NCBI GenBank assembly: GCA_032622095.1
Contig: CP136061.1
Coordinates: forward strand, 213,932,373 to 213,996,372
Length of the DNA stretch: 64,000 nt
Source: Siphonodentalium dalli
Lineage: Eukaryota > Mollusca > Scaphopoda > Gadilida > Siphonodentaliidae
Reading direction: 5' to 3'
Below the pieces are notes generated by a model, which was not told the DNA's origin, searched no databases, and saw only the letters and a program-made list of their open reading frames with translations. A program made the translations under genes and the position numbers. Shown here in pieces: positions 33,291 to 46,396 of this stretch. Position 1 is the stretch's first letter, and the number at the start of each line of letters is the position of its first letter.

Positions 33291-35262
33291 CAGGGGCCTA
33301 TACTATAGAATTACAATTGCTGTGTTTCTCCACGTGGACAGCGTTAGTCGGTAATTTCCCAGTCTTGTAAAGCTAGACTTGTGTTCTATAGTACTCGAGC
33401 AATTGTGTTCTTGTAAATTCCTTGCATTGGATATTGGGGATTTAACATTAGACGATTACCCTTTTTCACACCATACATCGTTGTGAACTGACTTGTATAA
33501 TGTTCTGGGAGAGCCATTCTGTAACTGGGATTCATTTCAGCAGCAAGCTGCTCGGTTTTTGTGGTGTTTGGAGTGTCACAACGGTGCATCTTTTTGTTAT
33601 TCTATAGTACTCGAATTGTCTGACTAGGGGAAAAACAAGAACTCGCTTGACGGGCTGATAAATTACCAACTTAGGGAGTTCCATAGTACAGACATAACAC
33701 AAATCGGGTAGAACACGGTGTTAACATTACAAGTATACGAGGCTGAATTAGTGGTTGTCACCGCAATGAAACGCGTGCGAATGTCGATATGTCGGATTAT
33801 CGCTTTGTGTATTGCGCACTCATGCATTAACCCTTTCTCGACGTGCGAAGTTTCACCGGGTCAATAAAATCGTAGTCATATTGAGATGATGGGTTCAAAT
33901 TACGCATGGGCGTAGATAGATATATTTTGAGATGGGGTTCATAAACATAGACAAATTGGCTTTGATAAATAAGGGTTTGCACATAAATTATGTTGTGACG
34001 GGGGCGATTCTCATCAAAATACTCAACAATTGGGAATGTCACGCAGGGACGTTCAATGGGTGTTGGCGCATCACAATAATATTCGTCCCAAAGTTAGTGA
34101 TGATTGATTTATGGGGTAAATGGCAATTAGTTCAGAAGTTTCGATCGGTTGGAATTGTTGGTTTGGGGATTTCTAACGATTGGAAATCTTGAGTAACCAT
34201 TGCAGAATTTCAACCGAATGGGGGTGCAAATATAGTTTTCTGGTTCAGGGAGGAGGTGTACTCGGGCAGCGGAGGCCTTATACGTGAATGTTACTGCGAT
34301 TCCATGGTAGAAAATGGCACTGAATTTAAAAATTAAGACTGGAGAATAGGTTATAATCATTACAATGACTAAATTTTCCAGCTAATGTAACTGCAAATTA
34401 TAATTTATACTACTAGTGTTATGTTTTCCTACATTCAGTGTAATTTTGGTTGTTAAATCTAAGTTTCTACTTAAACAAATATTACACCGACCCTTTGGAA
34501 AATATACTTGAAATATATATTTTCACCCTTTTAACTTGGAAATATTTTTATCAGTCTATTATCTCCGGCAATTCAGTTTGTCTTCAATTACATTGTACAT
34601 GTATCGAAATCGTACGTATACGACAACCAGTTAAAATTTCCCTGCTCAATCTGACACTATAATCACCATGTGTAGGTTTTTCTGTCGATGGGGTTTATTT
34701 GTGATCACTCTATCCGTCTCTATCCCATTATGTTCGTACATACATCGTTAAATATATTTGACCATGAACCATGTAAATACAAGGAAAGTCATGAAAAGCT
34801 ATATATTGTCTTCTATGATGTAGGTCAATAAAACATCTATCTCTTATAAAGAGCGTTTTCAACGATATTTTGTACTCGTGTTCAGTGTAAAATGTTGTAA
34901 TCGTTTGTATATTTTCGCGATGCTTGTGCCATTGGGATTATGGTGCACGCAAGTAGTTTTCGTGTTCCCCATTGCATATCATAACATTGACTTTATACAT
35001 CCACTAAACCACTGCCAAATGACTCAAATATATATAGGCATTACTATATCCATTTATGTATAATATTAGAGTAAGTTCCCTTTACCCATTATCAAGCGTT
35101 CGCCTCCACGCGTAGAAAACGAAGATCCATAGTACTGGATTTTGTCTGTTCTTGTAAATGACGGGGAGTCGCACATACTTGTAAATTATCGTATCCATAG
35201 TATTCGACAGTTTGTCCACGTGGAGAAACACGGCAATTGTAATTCTATAGTATAGGCCCCTG
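33291..35262. mobile_element. 1.97-kb DNA transposon with about 50-bp terminal inverted repeats
   Basis: Both ends read CAGGGGCCTATACTATAG and continue as inverted copies for about 50 bp with one mismatch, to CTCCACGTGGAC. The CAGGGGC start is hAT-like, but I do not see a matching 8-bp duplication. Internally, variants of CTATAGTACTCGA...CAATTGTGTTCTTGTAAAT repeat near both ends (33388, 33598, 35120, 35190). No transposase domain was recognised, so it is probably non-autonomous. Confidence 0.75.
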
Positions 35263-35264
35263 GC

Positions 35265-36090
35265 CGAAAAATTTTCCTCCGCTAAAAACCTAAGATCCAT
35301 ATAGTTGTATGCTCTGTTGTGCTCTATAACTTCAGTTTACTGTTGGAACTTACTAGTACTAGTAGTCGATTATAATTTTGCGCAAAAAAAACTTCGGCTA
35401 GCTCTGAAATTTGCCTCAGCTACAAAATAGCCTACGGAATTTCTTTTTGCCAAATAATTTGCCTTGGCTCAGCTGATAGCCTATGCTAAATAACAAGGCT
35501 GAAACTTCCAATAGTGTTTGGATACTAACTGATTGATTGTATTCAATGAAATAAGTCCACAATTTGTCTTTAAAGACCATTTCATACAACGTAACATTTG
35601 AACTACGCACAATTGTAAACATGCAGTTACTTCTCAGTTCAGAATGATTTATATTCCGATAAACAAGCAACAATGATTGTACCCAAGTCCAAATTTCCTT
35701 GGACAAAACCAGCTAGTGAAATGGGTTGGAACAATACTGGTTCAGTTCATGCCCAGTCCATATACTATTTTATAGCAGACTTTGTTGACCTGGTCACCTA
35801 AAACAACCAATTACTGTAAAACAAGTGCAACGTACGCCAAGCATGTCATATGCCCCCAATGCTCAGTTTAGAGAGTGGACAATGGATGGAATTTTTTTTT
35901 TATTGTCTAAATCTAAGTGGGTATCCTTTCCCCTTAAAGTGGGTTATCAATACAACAAAGCAAGCACAACCAAATCTGATATTCCATGCCCAAGGTACAA
36001 GCTGAAATGTTCATACAGAGACAAAATTCAGAAATTCTCAAGTTAAACAAGGGCTGTAACTTTGGTAAAAATGAAAGGACGAAACTAGGG
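35265..36090. other. No feature recognised
   Basis: Small ORFs only. GCCTTGGCTCAGCTGATAGCC near 35460 resembles the flank of the preceding element (GCCAAGGCTAAG near 33271), perhaps a local duplication. Confidence 0.3.
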
Positions 36091-36094
36091 TCCT

Positions 36095-36185
36095 GCGAAT
36101 ATTCGATATTCGAGATTAAATACGAAAGTCAAATTCGATTCGAATTTAAGTCGAAATTGCCAACTCGAAATTTCGAATATACACT
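36095..36185. repeat. TTCGAA-rich segment
   Basis: Many overlapping ATTCGA, TTCGAATTT and CGAAATTTCGAAT words in about 90 bp, nearly self-complementary overall. Confidence 0.6.
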
Positions 36186-36189
36186 GATG

Positions 36190-39100
36190 GAAAAGTAGGC
36201 TGTTTACAGACAAGTACACACGTCGATTTCATTCGATTTCATTCAGTAATGACATCACTTGCCATTTAATAACCTTTTATCAGTAATATAATATTGGAAT
36301 AAAAGTAGTATTTGCTTGCGTTCACATGTTCGTTGTTTGGGTGAGTTTCCATCTTTCACAGTCAAAACTGTTGTTCTTGAAAATCTGAATGTTGCCGAAA
36401 AGATTTGGGATGAAGTTGGATCTTTTTGAAATCGATAACAAATCATGATATAATTCATGGTTACCTCTAATTTCATGACATATTCTACACCTATTTTAAC
36501 AAAGGTTTGATTATAATACATCATTCCATGCTGATATGTAGGATAAAGTTGATTATATTTCATGTAAATCTGTGACTATAGTCTGCTATAAAAGAATAAT
36601 GTGAAAAGTCTTGCTCTACCGATAGCACAAGCTGGTTTATGTCAAAGAAACTTGGGCTAATTCAGCCAATGAGATTCACTATATTATAACATATAATCCA
36701 TATCTCAGATAATCAGAATGACATTGTGTGTTCCTAGTGAATTGGATATAACTGAACTTTTGAAAGAAAGTTTGAGCAAAATGTTCTGTTCCCATGCACT
36801 CAATCACCTCAGCAATTATATTCTGGAGCCTCAATTCTTTGGATTATCCCACTGTTATCATTGGTATGATAACACATACTGCTCATCTGTAAAAGAATAC
36901 AAAGAACTTATATAAAAACAAAAATAATTTATATAAATATAAAATATAAATATAAAAATAATACAAAGAATTTACCGGTATATAAAAATAATTGTTGTCA
37001 ATTCACAAAATACTGTAAAATAATTGGTTGTTACGAAATACTGTAAAATAATTGGTTGTTACTTAATTAGCCAGATTATTTCTCGATAACCTTAATCAGT
37101 GTCTGTCACTCTTCCAGAAAGTATAGGTGCACGCGGAATCTTTGCAATGAAAAGTTCTATGTTGATAATAGTCTGTTGGGAATAGAAACAACTGTTGGTT
37201 CCGTTGATGGAATCACGACCATGGCACAGTCAATAAAAGAGACAGGAACTGTTAATGGTTTGCTGAAGTAATCTAGTGCTGGGCAGTATTTAAGCACAAA
37301 AATACTGTGGTAATCCTAAAACCATACTGCGGTATATCGTATTACTGATTATTTCAATTACCGGTAATCCCTTCAAACCCCGTTGAGTAGAGATCATTTT
37401 GTACACAAGTCAACTGTTTTTGGAGGAAATCGAATAGCTACACAGCTTACAATAAATAAGGAAACACACACCACCAACGCTCCGTTTGATACAATTATGG
37501 ATTAACAAACAGTGGCTATGTATCATTTGTCTGCATGCATCATGCATGGATTGATGACAAGGTACACTGGTCTCAAAACCAGGTAATAATTCCGAGTTAT
37601 GGAAGCATCATTCAGCTATACATCTAAGAGCTTTGAAATAACCCCTGCATGTGCTGTTAAGTTGGATATTGGAATGTTCCGCCGCGTATGAATAAGTATA
37701 ATGCTTTTAATATATGCCAGGAAATAAGGTGTATTACTTTCGAAGTATTTAACTTATAAAACTATTATTCACTGCCCGGGTGAATTATTATAAATCATAC
37801 ATATAAATCCATGTTTATGAACGTGATCAATCATTCCCACTCAATAACACCCCGGGAAATAATGAGCTGTCCCACACATTCAGTGGTTTACAGATAGCAC
37901 AGAATTATGCAATCATAACTTGCAATATAATAGTGAGCTGGATTTTGTCCCCGGTTTCTTTGTATTCTGATAAATGTAAACCACAATGTACCAGGTAACA
38001 GGCCTGTATGACCTGTAACCACCATAATACCGTCTTCAAAGTTTACCGATTATGGAAAAAAATGACGGTAATGGTAACGATAGAGCCCGAAGCCGCCATC
38101 GCACGCCGCCAGCCATATTGGCCACAAGCCGCCACCAGCCATATTATCCTAACGTCAGCCACATGAAAATTTAAAAATGGCTGAACCATGTGCATGCGTT
38201 ATATATCAAGCACAACTGTACTTAGATCATGCCATGAATCTCTACTCCAGCTGACGCCCGTAGAGATCATATTCCACCAGTACAAAACACGGGAACTTTT
38301 TTTAAGTTTTGACAGAGATTACATTATTTACGTGACTTTTGAGACCCGATTCCGCGATAAATATTCATTTTATTCCCTGTCATGAAAATCATTGTTGTAA
38401 GCGACCTAACGCAAAAGCAATTCTGGGTCAAGCTCCCCTGCGTAGCACTCATTATGGATTAATACACAATCTAATGCGACGGTTGTCTCCGTTATCGGGG
38501 ACACCGCGGGCCGTAGGATACAAGTTTCTTCACAAAGGAGACAGATACAAACGATTCATGCACAAAACAATGTTTTATTCCAAATAGAATAGAAAATAGT
38601 TTGAAATAATATATAAGGATTCATCCTTCAATGATGCATGCATATATCGTAAGATGTCAGTGATGATAGCAGTCTGAAGTCGAAAGAAGTCCCAATGTGA
38701 CTTATAGGCCTACCAATTAGGTGGGAATCTACATAGTACATTCAGGTTTTTGCTGTCAAACTCTAATTTTCGCTTTTGGAAATATGAAACACCAACCGCA
38801 CAGACACGATATCTAAAGTCTTTGCACATAAAATACCCTCAAATTAATGGTAATTAATGCCTTATGGATTATTCCGGAAAAATGCAGAGAATCACCAACA
38901 ACCATTTTTCCAGAGCAATTTGTGATGATGGTTTTAAAGCTACCAATTTCTCGACAAATCTTAATCTGACATGAATTGCCAGAAGTGTATTACATGAAAC
39001 TTTTAAGCAACACACAAGTTGTTTCAGGTCCCTTTATTTACTTGCGAGGTCAGTTTGAATGGATCTGCTAGTTTCTATAACCCATACACCTATCTAAATC

Positions 39101-39220
39101 AAACAGAAAAGTCAGTCCAAAGGGTGTATGGATTGGTGTTCGGATTTAATGCCATTGATTTTTTCATTCTAAAAGGTTTGATCATTTTTAATGATTCTTT
39201 GGAAAATGTCCCATATTAGT
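36190..39220. other. No gene recognised; possible degraded transposon
   Basis: AT-rich. Near 37020-37060 TACTGTAAAATAATTGGTTG is repeated directly. GCTGGGCAGTATTTAAGCA near 37279 and a CCGATTATGGAAAAAAATGAC block near 38046 could be parts of one element. GCCGCCA / CAGCCATATT words repeat at 38092-38150. ORFs lack motifs. Confidence 0.3.
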
Positions 39221-39221
39221 G

Positions 39222-39420
39222 GTTAAAGATGCCTTGTCCAATATAACACCGATAAATTACTATATCTTTGGCTTCAAGGGTGAATTTTTTTTATTTGAGT
39301 CAAGGAACCCTTCTTTCAACAAACAGAGTTATTACATTTTATTTTTGACACCTATTTATTTTCTAAGTCCATATACGGTGCTGGAATTCTCCAGAATGTG
39401 TCATCACAAACTTATTTTCT
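39222..39420 (+). mobile_element. Diverged fragment of TTAA family 2
   Basis: TTAAAGATGCCTTGTCCAATA, CCGATAAATTACTATATCTT, TTTGGCTTCAAGGG and GAGTCAAGGAACC match the 480-bp elements in order. It lacks a clear right end and is more diverged than the two full copies. Confidence 0.55.
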
Positions 39421-39809
39421 ACATGTTACTTCCAAAACTGAAAACAATTACAAAACTAAGGCAAACTAGTACTGACACTCACATTGTATGTATCTATTGT
39501 TCCCTGCATTCAGGAGATTGGAAACTACCATATATTCCACTGAATAGTACAACTGTTTGTTCAGATGGATTACCTATAGGCTCACTTAAGGTCCATATTG
39601 TTAAACCTGCAAATAAGAAAAGTCATATTTTTTAAGTTGATAAATTTGACAGATAGAATTATCTGCAATTGACAGCAAAATTTCAGAAACCTTATAATAA
39701 GTCATTAAGTCAATGACAATAACAAGGAGTGTGATGTAGTATCTAGATATATTTATTTAGAACACCAGAGGGAACAAACAAGGAGTGCACATCAGAAGAT
39801 GGCGCTCGT

Positions 39810-40350
39810 CAAGTGTTTTGCCTGAAAGAATGGATCTGTCGCAAAAGAATTATTGAAATCGGTCGCCAACTGTTTTTAGTTAACGGTCTCAAAATTGTTA
39901 ACAAGGAAATAAAAATATGGACTCCACATCACCCTTTTCAAACAAGATTATTCACATATGTTATGCTCAATATGGCAATTTCAAATCATTCAAATTTGGC
40001 AGCTCCCATCAGGCATCTAGAGGTTATCCTAAACAAGCCTGTACAGCTTCAAAACAATTCTCAAATAAATGTGGGCTGCAAGGTGTGCTGATGGAATTCA
40101 CATTAGAAATCAAAGATAGATGGTTGTGGCCATGCTTTTTTAACAAATTTCAGGAAAAAAGTGAGGCTCCCATCTAGATGTCAGTCTGAAGATCCATATG
40201 AAGTTTGGTGATAATCAGATGAGGGACGTGGCCTCTAGGGTGAGCCAAAGGAATTTATTGATGGACTCAAGCTTGACTTCGTCCAGTTCGTTGTTCATTG
40301 AGATCCGGCAACCTATTGCTGAGATACATGTATCTCGTCAAACGGACAAA
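39810..40350 (-). repeat. Diverged second-class monomer
   Basis: Contains AAACAATTCTCAAATAAATG, GGTTGTGGCCATGCTTTTTT, AGATCCATATGAAGTTTGGT and AGCTTGACTTCGTCCAG. The same order appears at 46390-46690 and 51780-51960. Confidence 0.55.
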
Positions 40351-40377
40351 TAACCAACATTTCCAGATAAATGAAAA

Positions 40378-41318
40378 GTGTCAATGACACTGTAGCTCAA
40401 CTTGGAAAGGGAATAATTTCATGTGTTATAGTCAATGGAGTGATTAGGAAGGTGGAAATTTAAAAGGCCTATTTATGCAGAGTAAAATCCAAGATGGCCA
40501 CTGGCAGCCACGTTTTTTTGCCGAATGACCCCAAAAAAACTCATAATGATCTGACCAAAGTTAGGACCTGTAGCCCGTGCCAAAGGATTTAGTCATACAA
40601 AGAGTGAAATCCAAGATGGTTGCTGGTGGCCATGTTTTTTTGCCGAATTACCCCAAAATGAATTGGTCAGATCTAAATGTCAATATTAACATCGATGACA
40701 AATTTCACGATGATCAGACAAATAGTACGACCTGTAGCCCGTGCTAATGGATTGAATTTTGAAACCCAAAATGGCCGCTGGCGGCCATGTTTTTTTTCCG
40801 AATGACCCCAAAGTGACTCGTTCCCATCTACATGTCAATGTCAACAGCCATGACATATTTCAGAATGATATGACCAAAGCTTCGACCTGTAGCCTGTGCC
40901 AAAGGATTTAGTCATGCAAAGAGTAAAATCCAAGATGGCTGCTGGTGGCCATGTTTTTTTGCTGAATGACCCCAAAATGACTCGTTCCCATCTACATGTC
41001 ATTGTTAACAGCCATGACAAATTTCATGATGATCAGACGAACAGTATGACCTGTAGCCCGTGCTAATGGATTGAATTTTGAAATCCAAGATGGCCGCTAG
41101 CGGCCATGTTTTATGCCGAATCACCCCAAAATGACTCGTTCCCATCTACATGACAATGTCAACAGCCATGACAAATTTCATAATGATCCGACCAAAGGTA
41201 TGACCTGTAGCCCGTGATAAAGGAAATTGTTGACGAATCACACACGCACACACACCAGACGACGGACGACAAAGCCATGGCAATAGCTCAAACTTTACAA
41301 AGTAAAGTTGAGCTAACA
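40378..41318 (-). mobile_element. Short TAGCTCA element with about 4-5 monomers of ~164 bp
   Basis: Left end TGTAGCTCAACTTGG, right end a hairpin TAGCTCAAACTTTAC / AAAGTTGAGCTA. In between are about 100 bp of unique sequence, 4-5 monomers and a CACACGCACACACACC-GACGACGG tract. It is the short version of the 42.5-46.4 kb element. The architecture of short inverted ends around a variable tandem core matches what I recall of bivalve 'pearl' elements, which may be Helentron-like; that assignment is inference. Confidence 0.7.
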
Positions 41319-41874
41319 AAAATGGATAACTGTAGAATGGAAAACCCAAGCTGTATTGAATATCCTCACAGTAGTAAACAACCATACCATATATCATTGA
41401 GATCCAACAACAGGTTTTGGAGATATCTGCTTGGACAGATGCAGGGTCAGACGCATGTAATTCAGTATAATTATTTATCCACCATTTCCTTCAGTCATGG
41501 GGGTATAATAAATCTGAAATGAATAATGACTGTCACATCAGGTTCATGAATTAGAGATATCTTGTTATATGGTGTCATTAAGTCTGTCAACAAAACTAGA
41601 AATTGAATCTCATTTTAGTATATGTACAATGGCTTCGACGAATAGATAATTAATTAGTTGCATTCGTTCCAATTTGTGATTTTGCCAGTTCTCATATTGT
41701 TTGACAGACTAAATGTTATTGTTTGGGTAGAGCATAGAAATTGTTTATAAAAATACAGAAAATTATATGACATCCTCAAGCTCGCACATTATCTAACCTG
41801 TATGCCAGACCTCTACATTTCTTTAGACAAGAGGCTAACGATTAACATTTAATCCAATGGTTTTTAATATGTTA

Positions 41875-42475
41875 ACACGTTGAGTGCCGGAAAGAATTTA
41901 GTCATGCAAAGAGTAAAATCCAAGATGGCCGCTGGTCGTCATGTTTTTCAACAAAATTTGGAAAAATTAGATGGCTCAAATCTGGTGGTCATCCCTAAGA
42001 TCCATTTGAAATTTGATGACAATCGGATAAGGGCTGTGGCCTGTAGTGCGCATGCCGAAGGATTTAGTCATACAAAGAGTAAAATCCAAGATGGCCACTG
42101 GGGGCCATGTTTTCGAACGAAATTTGAGAAAAAAATGATGGATCAAATCTAGTGGTTACCTCGAAGATCCATATGAAGTTTGGTGATGATCGGATAAGGG
42201 ATGTGGATGTACCGAAGAATTTAGTCATGCAAAGAGTAAAATCCAAGATGGCTGCTGGCAGTCATGTTTTTCAACGAAATTCAGAAGAAAAAAATGATGG
42301 CTCCTATCAAGTGGTCACTGAATTATGATCATATGAGTTGCAGTCTGTAGGGTGTGCCAAATAATTTACTCATGCAAAGAGTAAAATCCAAGATGGCTGC
42401 TCGTGGCCATGTTTTTCGATAGCTCCCACCCAGAGTCGATCTAGATTCGATCCTACATTTAAACATGCCTGTAAA
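41875..42475 (-). repeat. Second monomer class, about four units
   Basis: Units share TTTAGTCATGCAAAGAGTAA, ATCCAAGATGGCTGCTGG and CCATGTTTTTC with the main monomer. They differ in AAATTTGATGACAATCGGAT and CATATGAAGTTTGGTGATG instead of the GACCCCAAAATGACTCG block. Confidence 0.7.
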
Positions 42476-42479
42476 ATTT

Positions 42480-45400
42480 AATGAAATTGTCAATGACACT
42501 GTAGCTCAACTTAGGTAGGGGAATATAATTTAATGGTTTACAGTAAATGGAGAAATAGGAAAGATGCTGATTGAAATGTCTTACCTGTGCCAAAGGATTC
42601 AGTCATGCAAAGAGTAAAATCCAAGATGGCTGCTGGTGGCCATGTTTTTTGGCCGAATGACCCCAAAATAACTCGTTCCCATCTACATGTCATTATTAAC
42701 ATCCATGACAAATTTTATGATTATCAGACGAATAGTACGACATGTAGCCCGCCCGTGCCAATGGATTTAATTTTGAAATCCAAGATGGGCCAACAGTGGC
42801 CATGTTTTTTGGTCGAATGACCCCAAAATGACTCGTTCCCATCTACATCTACATGTCAATGTCAACAGCCATGACAAATTTCATGAAGATTCAACCAAAG
42901 GTACGACCTGCAGCCCGCACCAAAGGATTTAGTCATGCAAAGAGTAAAATCCAAGATGGCTGCTGGCGGCCATGTTTTTTAGCTGAACGACCCCAAAATC
43001 ACTCGTTCCCATCTACATGTCAATATTAACATCCATGAGAAATAGCATAAAGATCAGACAAAAGGTACAACCTGTAGCCCACGGGAAAGGATTTAGTCAT
43101 GCAAAGAGTAAAATCCAAGATGGCTGCTGGCGGCCATGTTTTTTGACCGAACGACCCCAAAATCAATCGTTCTCATCTACATGTCAATATTAACAGTTAA
43201 CAGTACGACCTGTAGCCTGTGCTAATGGATTGAATTTTGAATCAAAGATGGCCGCTGGCGACCATGTTTTTCGGCCGAATGACCCCAAAATGATTCGGTT
43301 CCCATCTACATGCCATTGTTAACATCCATGACAAATTTTATGATGATCAGAATAAAGGTACGAACTGTAGCCCGTGCTAAACGATTTAGTCATACAAAGA
43401 GTAAAATCCAAGATGGCTGCTGGCGGCCATGTTTTTTGGCCGAATGCCCCCAAAATGACTCGTTCCCATCTACATGTCATTATTAACATTTATGACAAAT
43501 TTTATGATGATCAGACTAAAGGTACAACCTGTAGCCCGTGCTAAAGAATTTAGTCATACAAAGAGTAAAATCCAAGATGGCTGCTGTTTTTTGGCCGAAC
43601 GACCCCAAAATGACTTGTTCCCATCTACATGTCAATGTCAACAGCCGTGACAAATTTCATGAAGATTCTACTAAAGGTACGACCTGCAGCCCGCACCAAA
43701 GGATTTAGTCATGCAAATAGTAAAAGATGGCTGCTGGCGGCCATGTTTTTTAGCTGAACGACCCCAAAATCACTCGTTCCCATCTACATGTCAATGTCAA
43801 CATTCATGACAAATTGCATAAAGATCAGACAAAAGGTACGACCTGTAGCCGGCGCCAAAGGATTTAGTCATGCAAAGAGTAAAATCTAAGATGGCTGCTG
43901 GTGGCCATGTTTTTTGGCTGAACGACCCCAAAATGACTCGTTCCCATCTACATGTCATTGTTAACATCCATGACAAATTTCATGAAGTTCCGATCAAAGC
44001 TACGACCTGCAGCCCGCGGGAAAGGATTTAGTATTGCAAAGAGTAAAATCCAAGATGGCTGCTGGCGGCCATGTTTTTTGACCGAACGACCCCGAAATCA
44101 CTCGTTCTCATCTACATGTCAATATTAACATTCATAACAAATTTTATGATGATCAGACTAAAGGTACGACCTGAAGCCCGTGCTAAAGGATTTAGTCATA
44201 CAAAGAGTAAAATCCAAGATGGCTGCTGGTGGCCATGTTTTTCGGCTGAATAACCCCAAAATTACTCGTTCCCATCTACATGTCATTGTTAACATTTATG
44301 ACAATTGTTTTGATGATCAGACGAACAGTACGACCTGTGGCCCATGCTAATGAATTAAATTTTGAAATCAAAGATGGCTGCTGGCGGCCATGTTTTTCGG
44401 CCGAATGACCCCAAAATGACTCGTTCCAATCTACATGCCATTGTTAACAACCATGACAAATTTTATGATGATAAGACTAAAGGTACGAACTGTAGCCCGT
44501 GCTAAACGATTTAGTCATACAAAGAGTAAATCCAAGATGGCTGCTGGCGGCCATGTTTTTTGGCCGAATGCCCCCAAAATGACTCGTTCCCATCTACATG
44601 TCATTGTTAACATTCATGACAAATTTTATGATGATCAGACTAAAGGTACGACCTGTAGCCCATGCTAAAGAATTTAGTCATACAAAGAGTAAAATCCAAG
44701 ATGGCTGCTGGTGGCCATGTTTTTTGGCCGAACGACCCCAAAATGACTTGTTCCCATCTACATGTCAATGTCAACAGCCGTGACAAATTTCATGAAGATT
44801 CTACTAAAGGTACGACCTGCAGCCCGCACCAAAGGATTTAGTCATGCAAATAGTAAAAGATGGCTGCTGGCGGCCATGTTTTTTAGCTGAACGACCCCAA
44901 AATCACTCGTTCCCATCTACATGTCAATGTCAACATTCATGACAAATTGCATAAAGATCAGACAAAAGGTACGACCTGTAGCCGGCGCCAAAGGATTTAG
45001 TCATGCAAAGAGTAAAATCTAAGATGGCTGCTGGTGGCCATGTTTTTTGGCTGAACGACCCCAAAATGACTCGTTCCCATCTACATGTCATTGTTAACAT
45101 CCATGACAAATTTCATGAAGTTCCGATCAAAGCTACGACCTGCAGCCCGCGGGAAAGGATTTAGTATTGCAAAGAGTAAAATCCAAGATGGCTGCTGGCG
45201 GCCATGTTTTTTGACCGAACGACCCCGAAATCACTCGTTCTCATCTACATGTCAATATTAACATTCATAACAAATTTTATGATGATCAGACTAAAGGTAC
45301 GACCTGAAGCCCGTGCTAAAGGATTTAGTCATACAAAGAGTAAAATCCAAGATGGCTGCTGGCGGCCATGTTTTTTGGCCGAAAGACCCCAAAATGACCC

Positions 45401-46396
45401 GTTCCCATCTACATGTCATTATTAACATACATAACAAATTTTATGATGATCAGACTAAAGGTACGACCTGAAGCCCGTGCTAAAGGATTTAGTCATACAA
45501 AGAGTAAAATCCAAGATGGCTGCTGGTGGCCATGTTTTTCGGCTGAATAACCCCAAAATTACTCGTTCCCATCTACATGTCATTGTTAACATTTATGACA
45601 AATTTTTTGATGATCAGACAAACAGTACGACCTGTGGCCCATGCTAATGAATTAAATTTTGAAATCAAAGATGGCTGCTGGCGGCCATGTTTTTCGGCCG
45701 AATGACCCCAAAATGACTCGTTCCAATCTACATGCCATTGTTAACAACCATGACAAATTTTATGATGATAAGACTAAAGGTACGAACTGTAGCCCGTGCT
45801 AAACGATTTAGTCATACAAAGAGTAAAATCCAAGATGGCTGCTGGTGGCCATGTTTTTAGGCCGAATGCCCCCAAAATGACTCGTTCCCATCTACATGTC
45901 ATTGTTAACATTCATGACAAATTTTATGATGATCAGACTAAAGGTACGACCTGTAGCCCGTGCTAAAGAATTTAGTCATACAAAGAGTAAAATCCAAGAT
46001 GGCTGCTGGCGGCCATGTTTTTCGGCCAAATGACCCCAAAATGAGTCGTTCCCATATACATGTCATTGTTAACATTCATGACAAATTTTTAAATGATCAG
46101 ACTAAAGGTACGACCTGTAGCCCGTGCTAAAGAATTTAGTCATACAAAGAGTAAAATCCAAGATGGCTGCTGGCGGCCATGTTTTTCGGCCAAATGACCC
46201 CAAAATGACTCGTTCCCATCTACATGTCATTGTTAACATTCATGACAAATTTCATAATAATCTGACCAAAGGTACGAAATGCAGCCTGTGCTAAAGGAAA
46301 TTGTTGACGCATCACACACGCACACACACACCCTCACACGGACGACGGATACCAAGCCATGGCAATAGCTCAAACTTTACAAAGTAAAGTTGAGCT
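42480..46396 (-). mobile_element. Long TAGCTCA element: about 22 tandem ~164-bp monomers
   Basis: Left end GACACTGTAGCTCAACTTAG, right end with the CACACACGCACACAC tract and TAGCTCAAACTTTAC hairpin. Monomer period is 164 bp by spacing of the TTTAGTCATGC block (for example 42925 to 43089). Each monomer carries AAGATGGCTGCTGGCGGCCA, GACCCCAAAATGACTCG, CATCTACATGTCA and GGTACGACCTGTAGCCCG. Minus-strand orientation relative to the 6.7-10.6 kb copies. Repetitive ORFs within it are not genes. Confidence 0.8.
43564..45993 (-). repeat. Higher-order duplication within the array
   Basis: Positions from about 43600 to 44230 recur at +1133 bp (about seven monomers) essentially unchanged by eye, for example TGACTTGTTC at 43611 and 44744 and GTATTGCAAA at 44031 and 45164. 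After about 45344 the offset becomes +1297, meaning that the second copy gained one extra monomer of 164 bp. Confidence 0.8.

Noticed and set aside
40690-46270. Many 60-90-residue ORFs with SKIQDGCWWPCF / RPQNDPFPSTC patterns
   Set aside because: All are translations of the ~164-bp monomer; they shift frame between monomers and end at random.
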